Notes: generated from the letters alone by a model not told the origin. A DNA stretch of 64,000 nucleotides from Ilex aquifolium (GCA_951799425.1 OX637399.1:36677701-36741700); one strand, 5' to 3'; shown: positions 9,256 to 23,648, counted from the stretch's first letter. Numbers and translations are program-made.

Positions 9256-12200
9256 GAATTCTTTACAATGCCGCAAGAATCATCTTAATCAGAGACCGGA
9301 GCAAAAAGTTATGTCAGAAATACTAAAGATTGGGAAATTACTTTTTTTTGCCTTGTGGAGGGGAATGTCCAACTATACCAAACTTCCATCACAATTTCGA
9401 ACTTGTTAGAAGATGAATCACCAATTTTGATCTCAATATATTGGTTTGGGTTTCAAGTTCTCTTTGCAATGCCGCAAGAATTAGCTCAATCCGAGTTCGG
9501 GAGAAAGAGTTATGTCGGATATAATATTTCATTTTAAAGGAGGACTACTTATTACACAAAACTTGCGTTACAATAGAGTCCATGCTAGAGGACTTTTCAT
9601 GACTTTTGATGTGAATAAAATGGTTAGGGATTGAAGAATTCTTTACAATGCCGCAACAATCATCTTAATCAGAGACCGGAGCAAAAAGTTATGTCAGAAA
9701 TACTGAAGATTGGGAAATTACTTTTTTTTGCCTTGTGGAGAGGAATGGCCAACTATACCAAACTTCCATCACAATTTCGAACTTGTTAGAAGATGAATCA
9801 CCAATTTTGATCTCAATATATTGGTTAGGGTTTCAAGTTCTCTTTGCAATGCCGCAAGAATTAGCTCAATCCGAGTTCGGGAGAAAGAGTTATGTCGGAT
9901 ATAATATTTCATTTTAAAGGAGGACTACTTATTACACAAAACTTGCGTTACAATAGAGTCCATGCTAGAGGATTTTTCATGACTTTTGATGTGAATGAAA
10001 TGGTTAGGGATTGAAGAATTCTTTACAATGCCGCAAGAATCATCTTAATCAGAGACCGGAGCAAAAAGTTATGTCAGAAATACTGAAGATTGGGAAATTA
10101 CTTTTTTTTGCCTTGTGGAGGGGAATGTCCAACTATACCAAACTTCCATCACAATTTCGAACTTGTTAGAAGATGAACCACCAATTTTGATCTCAATATA
10201 TTGGTTTGGGTTTCAAGTTCTCTTTGCAATGCCGCAAGAATTAGCTCAATCCGAGTTCGGGAGAAAGAGTTATGTCGGATATAATATTTCATTTTAAAGG
10301 AGGACTACTTATTACACAAAACTTGCGTTACAATAGAGCCCATGCTAGAGGATTTTTCATGACTTTTGATGTGAGTAAAATGGTTAGGGATTGAAGAATT
10401 CTTTACAATGCCGCAAGAATCATCTTAATCAGAGACCGGAGCAAAAAATTATGTCAGAAATACTAAAGAATGGGAAATTACTTTTTTTTTCCTTGTGGAG
10501 GGGAATGGCCAACTATACCAAACTTCCATCTTCGAACTTGTTAGAAGATGAATCACCAATTTTGATCTCAATATATTGGTTAAGGTTTCAAGTTCTCATT
10601 GCAATGCCGCAAGAATTAGCTCAATGAGAGTTCGGGAGAAAAAGTTATGTCCGATATAATATTTCATTTTAAAGGAGGACTACTTATTACACAAAACTTG
10701 TGTTACAATAGAGTCCATGCTAGAGGATTTTTCATGACTTTTGATCTGAATAAAATGGTTAGGGATTGAAGAATTCTTTACAATGCCGCAAGAATCATCT
10801 TAATCAGAGACCGGAGCAAAAAGTTAGGTCAGAAATAGTAAAGATTGGGAAATTACTATTTTTTTTCCTTGAGGAGGGGAATGGCCAACTATACCAAACT
10901 TCCATCTTCGAACTTGTTAGAAGATGAATCACCAATTTTGATCTCAATATCTTGGTTAGGGTTTCAAGTTCTCATTGCAATGCCGCAAGAATTAGCTCAA
11001 TCAGAGTTCGGGAGAAAAAGTTATGTCCGATATAATATTTCATTTTGAAAGGAGGACTACTTATTACACAAAACTTGCATTACAATAGAACCCATGCTAG
11101 AGGATTTTTCATGACTTTTGATGTGAATAAAATGGTTAGGGATTGAAGAATTCTTTACAATGCCGCAAGAATCATCTTAATCAGAGACCGGAGCAAAAAG
11201 TTATGTCAGAAATACTAAAGAATGGGAAATTACTTTTTTTTTCCTTTTGGAGGGGAATGGCCAACTATACCAAACTTCCATCACAATTTCGAACTTGTTA
11301 GAAGATGAATCACCAATTTTGATCTCAATATATTTGTTAGGGTTTCAAGTTCTCTTTGCAATGCCGTAAGTATTAGCTCAATCCGAGTTCGGGAGAAAGA
11401 GTTATGTCGGATATAATATTTCATTTTAAAGGAGGACTACTTATTACACAAAACTTGCGTTACAATAGAGGCCATGCTAGAGGATTTTTCATGACTTTTG
11501 ATGTGAATAAAATGGTTAGGGATTGAAGAATTCTTTACAATGCCGCAACAATCATCTTAATCAGAGACCGGAGCAAAAAGTTATGTCAGAAATACTGAAG
11601 ATTGGGAAATTACTTTTTTTTGCCTTGTGGAGAGGAATGGCCAACTATACCAAACTTCCATCACAATTTTGAACTTGTTAGAAGATGAATCACCAATTTT
11701 GATCTCAATATATTGGTTAGGGTTTCAAGTTCTCTTTGCAATGCCGCAAGAATTAGCTCAATCCGAGTTCGGGAGAAAGAGTTATGTCGGATATAATATT
11801 TCATTTTAAAGGAGGACTACTTATTACACAAAACTTGCGTTACAATAGAGCCCATGCTAGAGGATTTTTCATGACTTTTGATGTGAATAAAATGGTTAGG
11901 GATTGAAGAATTCTTTACAATGCCGCAAGAATCATCTTAATCAGAGACCGGAGCAAAAAATTATGTCAGAAATACTAAAGAATGGGAAATTACTTTTTTT
12001 TTCCTTGTGGAGGGGAATGGCCAACTATACCAAACTTCCATCTTCGAACTTGTTAGAAGATGAATCACCAATTTTGATCTCAATATATTGGTTAGGGTTT
12101 CAAGTTCTCATTGCAATGCCGCAAGAATTAGCTCAATCAGAGTTCGGGAGAAAAAGTTATGTCCGATATAATATTTCATTTTAAAGGAGGACTACTTATT

Positions 12201-12282
12201 ACACAAAACTTGCATTACAATAGAGCCCATGCTAGAGGATTTTTCATGACTTTTGATGTGAATAAAATGGTTAGGGATTGAA
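9256..12282 (+). repeat. Eight-monomer block B-C-B-D-E-A-C-D, copy 2 (3027 bp)
   Basis: Monomer starts are 9256 B, 9636 C, 10016 B, 10396 D, 10771 E, 11148 A, 11528 C and 11908 D, each exactly 7195 bp after its counterpart in copy 1. Private changes include GATGAACCACC in the second B, AAATAGTAAAG in E, and GAGGCCATG in the A at 11148. Its last D keeps CTCAATCAGAG, as in copy 1 and unlike copy 3. Confidence 0.92.
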
Positions 12283-14179
12283 GAATTCTTTACAATGCCG
12301 CAAGAATCATCTTAATCAGAGACCGGAGCAAAAAGTTATGTCAGAAATACTAAAGAATGGGAAATTACTTTTTTTTTCCTTGTGGAGGGGAATGGCCAAC
12401 TATACCAAACTTCCATCACAATTTCGAACTTGTTAGAAGATGAATCACCAATTTTGATCTCAATATATTTGTTAGGGTTTCAAGTTCTCTTTGCAATGCC
12501 GTAAGTATTAGCTCAATCCGAGTTCGGGAGAAAGAGTTATGTCGGATATAATATTTCATTTTAAAGGAGGACTACTTATTACACAAAACTTGCGTTACAA
12601 TAGAGTCCATGCTAGAGGATTTTTCATGACTTTTGATGTGACTGAAATGGTTAGGGATTGAAGAATTCTTTACAATGCCGCAAGAATCATCTTAATCAGA
12701 GACCGGAGCAAAAAGTTATGTCAGAAATACTAAAGATTGGGAAATTACTTTTTTTTGCCTTGTGGAGGGGAATGTCCAACTATACCAAACTTCCATCACA
12801 ATTTCGAACTTGTTAGAAGATGAATCACCAATTTTGATCTCAATATATTGGTTTGGGTTTCAAGTTCTCATTGCAATGCCGCAAGAATTAGCTCAATCAG
12901 AGTTCGGGAGAAAAAGTTATGTCCGATATAATATTTCATTTTAAAGGAGGACTACTTATTACACAAAACTTGCATTACAATAGAGCCCATGCTAGAGGAT
13001 TTTTCATGACTTTTGATGTGAATAAAATGGTTAGGGATTGAAGAATTCTTTACAATGCCGCAAGAATCATCTTAATCAGAGACCGGAGCAAAAAGTTATG
13101 TCAGAAATACTAAAGAATGGGAAATTACTTTTTTTTTCCTTGTGGAGGGGAATGGCCAACTATACCAAACTTCCATCACAATTTCGAACTTGTTAGAAGA
13201 TGAATCACCAATTTTGATCTCAATATATTTGTTAGGGTTTCAAGTTCTCTTTGCAATGCCGTAAGTATTAGCTCAATCCGAGTTCGGGAGAAAGAGTTAT
13301 GTCGGATATAATATTTCATTTTAAAGGAGGACTACTTATTACACAGAACTTGCGTTACAATAGAGTCCATGCTAGAGGATTTTTCATGACTTTTGATGTG
13401 AATGAAATGGTTAGGGATTGAAGAATTCTTTACAATGCCGCAAGAATCATCTTAATCAGAGACCGGAGCAAAAAGTTATGTCAGAAATACTAAAGATTGG
13501 GAAATTACTTTTTTTTTTTCCTTGTGGAGGGGAATGGCCAACTATACCAAACTTCCATCTTCGAACTTGTTAGAAGATGAATCACCAATTTTGATCTCAA
13601 TATATTGGTTAGGGTTTCAAGTTCTCATTGCAATGCCGCAAGAATTAGCTCAATCAGAGTTCGGGAGAAAAAGTTATGTCCGATATAATATTTCATTTTA
13701 AAGGAGGACTACTTATTACACAAAACTTGCATTACAATAGAGCCCATGCTAGAGGATTTTTCATGACTTTTGATGTGAATAAAATGGTTAGGGATTGAAG
13801 AATTCTTTACAATGCCGCAAGAATCATCTTAATCAGAGACCGGAGCAAAAAGTTATGTCAGAAATACTAAAGAATGGGAAATTACTTTTTTTTTCCTTGT
13901 GGAGGGGAATGGCCAACTATACCAAACTTCCATCACAATTTCGAACTTGTTAGAAGATGAATCACCAATTTTGATCTCAATATATTTGTTAGGGTTTCAA
14001 GTTCTCTTTGCAATGCCGTAAGTATTAGCTCAATCCGAGTTCGGGAGAAAGAGTTATGTCGGATATAATATTTCATTTTAAAGGAGGACTACTTATTACA
14101 CAAAACTTGCGTTACAATAGAGTCCATGCTAGAGGATTTTTCATGACTTTTGATGTGAATGAAATGGTTAGGGATTGAA
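12283..14179 (+). repeat. HOR segment: A then B-A-F'-A
   Basis: Monomer starts are 12283 A, 12663 B, 13043 A, 13423 F' and 13800 A. It is the shorter counterpart of the spacer at 5088-9255, five monomers instead of eleven. The distance between block copies is therefore 4924 bp here and 7195 bp before, a difference of six monomers (2271 bp). The F' has eleven T. Confidence 0.9.
13423..13799 (+). repeat. Class F' monomer (T11 variant), reference copy (377 bp)
   Basis: F' equals class F with eleven T, giving 377 bp. There are eight copies: 13423, 27053, 29708, 30465, 33115, 38039, 39548 and 50509. All except 13423 also have AAAAAGTTCTGTCAG and GAAGATTGGG. The first copy therefore probably gained its extra T independently, while the other seven form one lineage. 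Confidence 0.9.
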
Positions 14180-17100
14180 GAATTCTTTACAATGCCGCAA
14201 GAATCATCTTAATCAGAGACCGGAGCAAAAAGTTATGTCAGAAATACTAAAGATTGGGAAATTACTTTTTTTTGCCTTGTGGAGGGGAATGTCCAACTAT
14301 ACCAAACTTCCATCACAATTTCGAACTTGTTAGAAGATGAATCACCAATTTTGATCTCAATATATTGGTTTGGGTTTCAAGTTCTCTTTGCAATGCCGCA
14401 AGAATTAGCTCAATCCGAGTTCGGGAGAAAGAGTTATGTCGGATATAATATTTCATTTTAAAGGAGGACTACTTATTACACAAAACTTGCGTTACAATAG
14501 AGTCCATGCTAGAGGACTTTTCATGACTTTTGATGTGAATAAAATGGTTAGGGATTGAAGAATTCTTTACAATGCCGCAACAATCATCTTAATCAGAGAC
14601 CGGAGCAAAAAGTTATGTCAGAAATACTGAAGATTGGGAAATTACTTTTTTTTGCCTTGTGGAGAGGAATGGCCAACTATACCAAACTTCCATCACAATT
14701 TCGAACTTGTTAGAAGATGAATCACCAATTTTGATCTCAATATATTGGTTAGGGTTTCAAGTTCTCTTTGCAATGCCGCAAGAATTAGCTCAATCCGAGT
14801 TCGGGAGAAAGAGTTATGTCGGATATAATATTTCATTTTAAATGAGGACTACTTATTACACAAAACTTGCGTTACAATAGAGTCCATGCTAGAGGATTTT
14901 TCATGACTTTTGATGTGAATGAAATGGTTAGGGATTGAAGAATTCTTTACAATGCCGCAAGAATCATCTTAATCAGAGACCGGAGCAAAAAGTTATGTCA
15001 GAAATACTGAAGATTGGGAAATTACTTTTTTTTGCCTTGTGGAGGGGAATGTCCAACTATACCAAACTTCCATCACAATTTCGAACTTGTTAGAAGATGA
15101 ATCACCAATTTTGATCTCAATATATTGGTTTGGGTTTCAAGTTCTCTTTGCAATGCCGCAAGAATTAGCTCAATCCGAGTTCGGGAGAAAGAGTTATGTC
15201 GGATATAATATTTCATTTTAAAGGAGGACTACTTATTACACAAAACTTGCGTTACAATAGAGCCCATGCTAGAGGATTTTTCATGACTTTTGATGTGAGT
15301 AAAATGGTTAGGGATTGAAGAATTCTTTACAATGCCACAAGAATCATCTTAATCAGAGACCGGAGCAAAAAATTATGTCAGAAATACTAAAGAATGGGAA
15401 ATTACTTTTTTTTTCCTTGTGGAGGGGAATGGCCAACTATACCAAATTTCCATCTTCGAACTTGTTAGAAGATGAATCACCAATTTTGATCTCAATATAT
15501 TGGTTAGGGTTTCAAGTTCTCATTGCAATGCCGCAAGAATTAGCTCAATGAGAGTTCGGGAGAAAAAGTTATGTCCGATATAATATTTCATTTTAAAGGA
15601 GGACTACTTATTACACAAAACTTGTGTTACAATAGAGTCCATGCTAGAGGATTTTTCATGACTTTTGATCTGAATAAAATGGTTAGGGATTGAAGAATTC
15701 TTTACAATGCCGCAAGAATCATCTTAATCAGAGACCGGAGCAAAAAGTTAGGTCAGAAATACTAAAGATTGGGAAATTACTATTTTTTTTCCTTGAGGAG
15801 GGGAATGGCCAACTATACCAAACTTCCATCTTCGAACTTGTTAGAAGATGAATCACCAATTTTGATCTCAATATCTTGGTTAGGGTTTCAAGTTCTCATT
15901 GCAATGCCGCAAGAATTAGCTCAATCAGAGTTCGGGAGAAAAAGTTATGTCCGATATAATATTTCATTTTGAAAGGAGGACTACTTATTACACAAAACTT
16001 GCATTACAATAGAGCCCATGCTAGAGGATTTTTCATGACTTTTGATGTGAATAAAATGGTTAGGGATTGAAGAATTCTTTACAATGCCGCAAGAATCATC
16101 TTAATCAGAGACCGGAGCAAAAAGTTATGTCAGAAATACTAAAGAATGGGAAATTACTTTTTTTTTCCTTTTGGAGGGGAATGGCCAACTATACCAAACT
16201 TCCATCACAATTTCGAACTTGTTAGAAGATGAATCACCAATTTTGATCTCAATATATTTGTTAGGGTTTCAAGTTCTCTTTGCAATGCCGTAAGTATTAG
16301 CTCAATCCGAGTTCGGGAGAAAGAGTTATGTCGGATATAATATTTCATTTTAAAGGAGGACTACTTATTACACAAAACTTGCGTTACAATGGAGTCCATG
16401 CTAGAGGATTTTTCATGACTTTTGATGTGAATAAAATGGTTAGGGATTGAAGAATTCTTTACAATGCCGCAACAATCATCTTAATCAGAGACCGGAGCAA
16501 AAAGTTATGTCAGAAATACTGAAGATTGGGAAATTACTTTTTTTTGCCTTGTGGAGAGGAATGGCCAACTATACCAAACTTCCATCACAATTTCGAACTT
16601 GTTAGAAGATGAATCACCAATTTTGATCTCAATATATTGGTTAGGGTTTCAAGTTCTCTTTGCAATGCCGCAAGAATTAGCTCAATCCGAGTTCGGGAGA
16701 AAGAGTTATGTCGGATATAATATTTCATTTTAAAGGAGGACTACTTATTACACAAAACTTGCGTTACAATAGAGCCCATGCTAGAGGATTTTTCATGACT
16801 TTTGATGTGAATAAAATGGTTAGGGATTGAAGAATTCTTTACAATGCCGCAAGAATCATCTTAATCAGAGACCGGAGCAAAAAATTATGTCAGAAATACT
16901 AAAGAATGGGAAATTACTTTTTTTTTCCTTGTGGAGGGGAATGGCCAACTATACCAAACTTCCATCTTCGAACTTGTTAGAAGATGAATCACCAATTTTG
17001 ATCTCAATATATTGGTTAGGGTTTCAAGTTCTCATTGCAATGCCGCAAGAATTAGCTCAATGAGAGTTCGGGAGAAAAAGTTATGTCCGATATAATATTT

Positions 17101-17207
17101 CATTTTAAAGGAGGACTACTTATTACACAAAAACTTGCATTACAATAGAGCCCATGCTAGAGGATTTTTCATGACTTTTGATGTGAATAAAATGGTTAGG
17201 GATTGAA
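14180..17207 (+). repeat. Eight-monomer block B-C-B-D-E-A-C-D, copy 3 (3028 bp)
   Basis: Monomer starts are 14180 B, 14560 C, 14940 B, 15320 D, 15695 E, 16072 A, 16452 C and 16832 D, each 4924 bp after copy 2. Private changes include TTTTAAATGAGG in C, GCCACAAG and CAAATTTCC in the first D, and CAATGGAGTCC at the end of A. The last D is of the TGAGAG type and has one extra A, hence 3028 bp. After it the array turns to G monomers instead of A. Confidence 0.92.
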
Positions 17208-17587
17208 GAATTCTTTACAATGCCGCAAGAATCATCTTAATCAGAGACCGGAGCAAAAAGTTATGTCAGAAATACTAAAGAATAGGAAATTACTTTTTTT
17301 TTCCTTGTGGAGGGGAATGGCCAACTATACCAAACTTCCATCACAATTTCGAACTTGTTAGAAGATGAATCACCAATTTTGATCTCAATACATTGGTTTG
17401 GGTTTCAAGTTCTCTTTGCAATGCCGCAAGAATTAGCTCAATCCGAGTTCGGGAGAAAGAGTTATGTCGGATATAATATTTCATTTTAAAGGAGGACTAC
17501 TTATTACACAAAACTTGCGTTACAATAGAGCCCATGCTAGAGGATTTTTCATGACTTTTGATGTGAATAAAATGGTTAGGGATTGAA
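17208..17587 (+). repeat. Class G monomer, reference copy (380 bp)
   Basis: Class G has AAGAATAGGAAATT (GGG to AGG), T9-CC, intact ACAAT and TTGGTTTGGG. There are 14 copies, none before 17208. A subclass with CAATATGTTGG dominates on the right (42575, 46352 and all copies from 53157 on). This copy has CAATACATTGG instead. G is almost always flanked on the left by D. The preceding D (16832) has one extra A in ACACAAAAACTTG, which makes it 376 bp. Confidence 0.92.
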
Positions 17588-20500
17588 GAATTCTTTACAA
17601 TGCCGCAAGAATCATCTTAATCAGAGACCGGAGCAAAAAATTATGTCAGAAATACTAATGAATGGGAAATTACTTTTTTTTTCCTTGTGGAGGGGAATGG
17701 CCAACTATACCAAACTTCCATCTTCGAACTTGTTAGAAGATGAATCACCAATTTTGATCTCAATATATTGGTTAGGGTTTCAAGTTCTCATTGCAATGCC
17801 GCAAGAATTAGCTCAATGAGAGTTCGGGAGAAAAAGTTATGTCCGATATAATATTTCATTTTAAAGGAGGACTACTTATTACACAAAACTTGCATTACAA
17901 TAGAGCCCATGCTAGAGGATTTTTCATGACTTTTGATGTGAATAAAATGGTTAGGGATTGAAGAATTCTTTACAATGCCGCAAGAATCATCTTAATCAGA
18001 GACCGGAGCAAAAAGTTATGTCAGAAATACTAAAGAATGGGAAATTACTTTTTTTTTCCTTGTGGAGGGGAATGGCCAACTATACCAAACTTCCATCACA
18101 ATTTCGAACTTGTTAGAAGATGAATCACCAATTTTGATCTCAATATATTTGTTAGGGTTTCAAGTTCTCTTTGCAATGCCGTAAGTATTAGCTCAATCCG
18201 AGTTCGGGAGAAAGAGTTATGTCGGATATAATATTTCATTTTAAAGGAGGACTACTTATTACACAAAACTTGCGTTACAATAGAGTCCATGCTAGAGGAT
18301 TTTTCATGACTTTTGATGTGAATAAAATGGTTAGGGATTGAAGAATTCTTTACAATGCCGCAAGAATCATCTTAATCAGATACCGGAGCAAAAAGTTATG
18401 TCAGAAATACTGAAGATTGGGAAATTACTTTTTTTTGCCTTGTGGAGGGGAATGTCCAAATATACCAAACTTCCATCACAATTTTGAACTTGTTAGAAGA
18501 TGAATCACCAATTTTGATCTCAATATATTGGTTTGGGTTTCAAGTTCTCTTTGCAATGCCGCAAGAATTAGCTCAATCCGAGTTCGGGAGAAAAAGTTAT
18601 GTCCGATATAATATTTCATTTTAAAGGAGGACTACTTATTACACAAAACTTGCGTTACAATAGAGCCCATGCTAGAGGATTTTTCATGACTTTTGATGTG
18701 AATAAAATGGTTAGGGATTGAAGAATTCTTTACAATGCCGCAAGAATCATCTTAATCAGAGACCGGAGCAAAAAGTTATGTCAGAAATACTAAAGATTGG
18801 GAAATTACTTTTTTTTTTCCTTGTGGAGGGGAATGACCAACTATACCAAACTTCCATCTTCGAACTTGTTAGAAGATGAATCACCAATTTTGATCTCAAT
18901 ATATTGGTTAGGGTTTCAAGTTCTCATTGCAATGCCGCAAGAATTAGCTCAATCAGAGTTCGGGAGAAAAAGTTATGTCCGATATAATATTTCATTTTAA
19001 AGGAGGACTACTTATTACACAAAACTTGCATTACAATAGAGCCCATGCTAGAGGATTTTTCATGACTTTTGATGTGAATAAAATGGTTAGGGATTGAAGA
19101 ATTCTTTACAATGCCGCAAGAATCATCTTAATCAGAGACCGGAGCAAAAAGTTATGTCAGAAATACTAAAGAATGGGAAATTACTTTTTTTTTCCTTGTG
19201 GAGGGGAATGGCCAACTATACCAAACTTCCATCACAATTTCGAACTTGTTAGAAGTTGAATCACCAATTTTGATCTCAATATATTTGTTAGGGTTTCAAG
19301 TTCTCTTTGCAATGCCGTAAGTATTAGCTCAATCCGAGTTCGGGAGAAAGAGTTATGTCGGATATAATATTTCATTTTAAAGGAGGACTACTTATTACAC
19401 AAAACTTGCGTTACAATAGAGTCCATGCTAGAGGATTTTTCATGACTTTTGATGTGAATGAAATGGTTAGGGATTGAAGAATTCTTTACAATGCCGCAAG
19501 AATCATCTTAATCAGAGACCGGAGCAAAAAGTTATGTCAGAAATACTGAAGATTGGGAAATTACTTTTTTTTGCCTTGTGGAGGGGAATGTCCAACTATA
19601 CCAAACTTCCATCACAATTTCGAACTTGTTAGAAGATGAATCACCAATTTTGATCTCAATATATTGGTTTGGGTTTCAAGTTCTCTTTGCAATGCCGCAA
19701 GAATTAGCTCAATCCGAGTTCGGGAGAAAGAGTTATGTCGGATATAATATTTCATTTTAAAGGAGGACTACTTATTACACAAAACTTGCGTTACAATAGA
19801 GTCCATGCTAGAGGACTTTTCATGACTTTTGATGTGAATAAAATGGTTAGGGATTGAAGAATTCTTTACAATGCCGCAACAATCATCTTAATCAGAGACC
19901 GGAGCAAAAAGTTATGTCAGAAATACTGAAGATTGGGAAATAACTTTTTTTTGCCTTGTGGAGAGGAATGGCCAACTATACCAAACTTCCATCACAATTT
20001 CGAACTTGTTAGAAGATGAATCACCAATTTTGATCTCAATATATTGGTTAGGGTTTCAAGTTCTCTTTGCAATGCCGTAAGAATTAGCTCAATCCGAGTT
20101 CGGGAGAAAGAGTTATGTCGGATATAATATTTCATTTTAAAGGAGGACTACTTATTACACAAAACTTGCGTTACAATAGAGCCCATGCTAGAGGATTTTT
20201 CATGACTTTTGATGTGAATAAAATGGTTAGGGATTGAAGAATTCTTTACAATGCCGCAAGAATCATCTTAATCAGAGACCGGAGCAAAAAATTATGTCAG
20301 AAATACTAAAGAATGGGAAATTACTTTTTTTTTCCTTGTGGAGGGGAATGGCCAACTATACCAAACTTCCATCTTCGAACTTGTTAGAAGATGAATCACC
20401 AATTTTGATCTCAATATATTGGTTAGGGTTTCAAGTTCTCATTGGAATGCCGCAAGAATTAGCTCAATGAGAGTTCGGGAGAAAAAGTTATGTCCGATAT

Positions 20501-21368
20501 AATATTTCATTTTAAAGGAGGACTACTTATTACACAAAACTTGCATTACAATAGAGCCCATGCTAGAGGATTTTTCATGACTTTTGATGTGAATAAAATG
20601 GTTAGGGATTGAAGAATTCTTTACAATGCCGCAAGAATCATCTTAATCAGAGACCGGAGCAAAAAGTTATGTCAGAAATACTAAAGAATAGGAAATTACT
20701 TTTTTTTTCCTTGTGGAGGGGAATGGCCAACTATACCAAACTTCCATCACAATTTCGAACTTGTTAGAAGATGAATCACCAATTTTGATCTCAATATATT
20801 GGTTTGGGTTTCAAGTTCTCTTTGCAATGCCGCAAAAATTAGCTCAATCCGAGTTCGGGAGAAAGAGTTATGTCGGATATAATATTTCATTTTAAAAGAG
20901 GACTACTTATTACACAAAACTTGCGTTACAATAGAGCCCATGCTAGAGGATTTTTCATGACTTTTGATGTGAATAAAATGGTTAGGGATTGAAGAATTCT
21001 TTACAATGCTGCAAGAATCATCTTAATCAGAGACCGGAGCAAAAAATTATGTCAGAAATACTAAAGAATGGGAAATTACTTTTTTTTTCCTTGTGGAGGG
21101 GAATGGCCAACTATACCAAACTTCCATCTTCGAACTTGTTAGAAGATGAATCACCAATTTTGATCTCAATATATTGGTTAGGGTTTCAAGTTCTCATTGC
21201 AATGCCGCAAGAATTAGCTCAATGAGAGTTCGGGAGAAAAAGTTATGTCCGATATAATATTTCATTTTAAAGGAGGACTACTTATTACACAAAACTTGCA
21301 TTACAATAGAGCCCATGCTAGAGGATTTTTCAAGACTTTTGATGTGAATAAAATGGTTAGGGATTGAA
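17208..21368 (+). repeat. Mixed segment G-D-A-B*-F-A-B-C-D-G-D
   Basis: Monomer starts are 17208 G, 17588 D, 17963 A, 18343 B*, 18723 F, 19099 A, 19479 B, 19859 C, 20239 D, 20614 G and 20994 D. Counting the D at 16832, the string D-G-D-A occurs at 16832 and again at 20239, 3407 bp apart. This is the first appearance of class G and of subclass B*. The unit 18723-19858 is one F-A-B trimer of 1136 bp, the form repeated at 23649. The C at 19859 has GCCGTAAGAATT. Confidence 0.88.
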
Positions 21369-23648
21369 GAATTCTTTACAATGCCGCAAGAATCATCTTA
21401 ATCAGAGACCGGAGCAAAAAGTTATGTCAGAAATACTAAAGAATGGGAAATTACTTTTTTTTTCCTTGTGGAGGGGAATGGCCAACTATACCAAACTTCC
21501 ATCACAATTTCGAACTTGTTAGAAGATGAATCACCAATTTTGATCTCAATATATTTGTTAGGGTTTCAAGTTCTCTTTGCAATGCCGTAAGTATTAGCTC
21601 AATCCGAGTTCGGGAGAAAGAGTTATGTCGGATATAATATTTCATTTTAAAGGAGGACTACTTATTACACAAAACTTGCGTTACAATAGAGTCCATGCTA
21701 GAGGATTTTTCATGACTTTTGATGTGAATAAAATGGTTAGGGATTGAAGAATTCTTTACAATGCCGCAAGAATCATCTTAATCAGAGACCGGAGCAAAAA
21801 GTTATGTCAGAAATACTAAAGAATGGGAAATTACTTTTTTTTTCCTTGTGGAGGGGAATGGCCAACTATACCAAACTTCCATCACAATTTCGAACTTGTT
21901 AGAAGATGAATCACCAATTTTGATCTCAATATATTTGTTAGGGTTTCAAGTTCTCTTTGCAATGCCGTAAGTATTAGCTCAATCCGAGTTCGGGAGAAAG
22001 AGTTATGTCGGATATAATATTTCATTTTAAAGGAGGACTACTTATTACACAAAACTTGCGTTACAATAGAGTCCATGCTAGAGGATTTTTCATGACTTTT
22101 GATGTGAATAAAATGGTTAGGGATTGAAGAATTCTTTACAATGCCGCAAGAATCATCTTAATCAGAGACCGGAGCAAAAAGTTATGTCAGAAATACTGAA
22201 GATTGGGAAATTACTTTTTTTTGCCTTGTGGAGGGGAATGTCCAACTATACCAAACTTCCATCACAATTTCGAACTTGTTAGAAGATGAATCACGAATTT
22301 TGATCTCAATATATTGGTTTGGGTTTCAAGTTCTCATTGCAATGCCGCAAGAATTAGCTCAATCAGAGTTCGGGAGAAAAAGTTATGTCCGATATAATAT
22401 TTCATTTTAAAGGAGGACTACTTATTACACAAAACTTGCATTACAATAGAGCCCATGCTAGAGGATTTTTCATGACTTTTGAAGTGAATAAAATGGTTAG
22501 GGATTGAAGAATTCTTTACAATGCCGCAAGAATCATCTTAATCAGAGACCGGAGCAAAAAGTTATGTCAGAAATACTAAAGAATGGGAAATTACTTTTTT
22601 TTTCCTTGTGGAGGGGAATGGCCAACTATACCAAACTTCCATCACAATTTCGAACTTGTTAGAAGATGAATCACCAATTTTGATCTCAATATATTTGTTA
22701 GGGTTTCAAGTTCTCTTTGCAATGCCGTAAGTATTAGCTCAATCCGAGTTCGGGAGAAAGAGTTATGTCGGATATAATATTTCATTTTAAAGGAGGACTA
22801 CTTATTACACAAAACTTGCGTTACAATAGAGTCCATGCTAGAGGATTTTTCATGACTTTTGATGTGAATAAAATGGTTAGGGATTGAAGAATTCTTTACA
22901 ATGCCGCAAGAATCATCTTAATCAGAGACCGGAGCAAAAAGTTATGTCAGAAATACTAAAGAATGGGAAATTACTTTTTTTTTCCTTGTGGAGGGGAATG
23001 GCCAACTATACCAAACTTCCATCACAATTTCGAACTTGTTAGAAGATGAATCACCAATTTTGATCTCAATATATTTGTTAGGGTTTCAAGTTCTCTTTGC
23101 AATGCCGTAAGTATTAGCTCAATCCGAGTTCGGGAGAAAGAGTTATGTCGGATATAATATTTCATTTTAAAGGAGGACTACTTATTACACAAAACTTGCG
23201 TTACAATAGAGTCCATGCTAGAGAATTTTTCATGACTTTTGATGTGAATAAAATGGTTAGGGATTGAAGAATTCTTTACAATGCCGCAAGAATCATCTTA
23301 ATCAGAGACCGGAGCAAAAAGTTATGTCAGAAATACTGAAGATTGGGAAATTACTTTTTTTTGCCTTGTGGAGGGGAATGTCCAACTATACCAAACTTCC
23401 ATCACAATTTCGAACTTGTTAGAAGATGAATCACGAATTTTGATCTCAATATATTGGTTTGGGTTTCAAGTTGTCTTTGCAATGCCGCAAGAATTAGCTC
23501 AATCCGAGTTCGGGAGAAAAAGTTATGTCCGATATAATATTTCATTTTAAAGGAGGACTACTTATTACACAAAACTTGCGTTACAATAGAGCCCATGCTA
23601 GAGGATTTTTCATGACTTTTGATGTGAATAAAATTGTTAGGGATTGAA
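21369..23648 (+). repeat. Trimer HOR A-A-B, two copies of 1140 bp
   Basis: The copies are 21369-22508 and 22509-23648. Both B monomers carry the private change GAATCACGAATTTT (G at 22295 and 23435, exactly 1140 bp apart), which is seen nowhere else. The short halves differ: B at 22129 has CTCATTGC and CAGAGTTC, while B at 23269 has GTCTTTGC and CCGAGTTC. This is a local tandem duplication with a later exchange in the short half. Confidence 0.9.
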
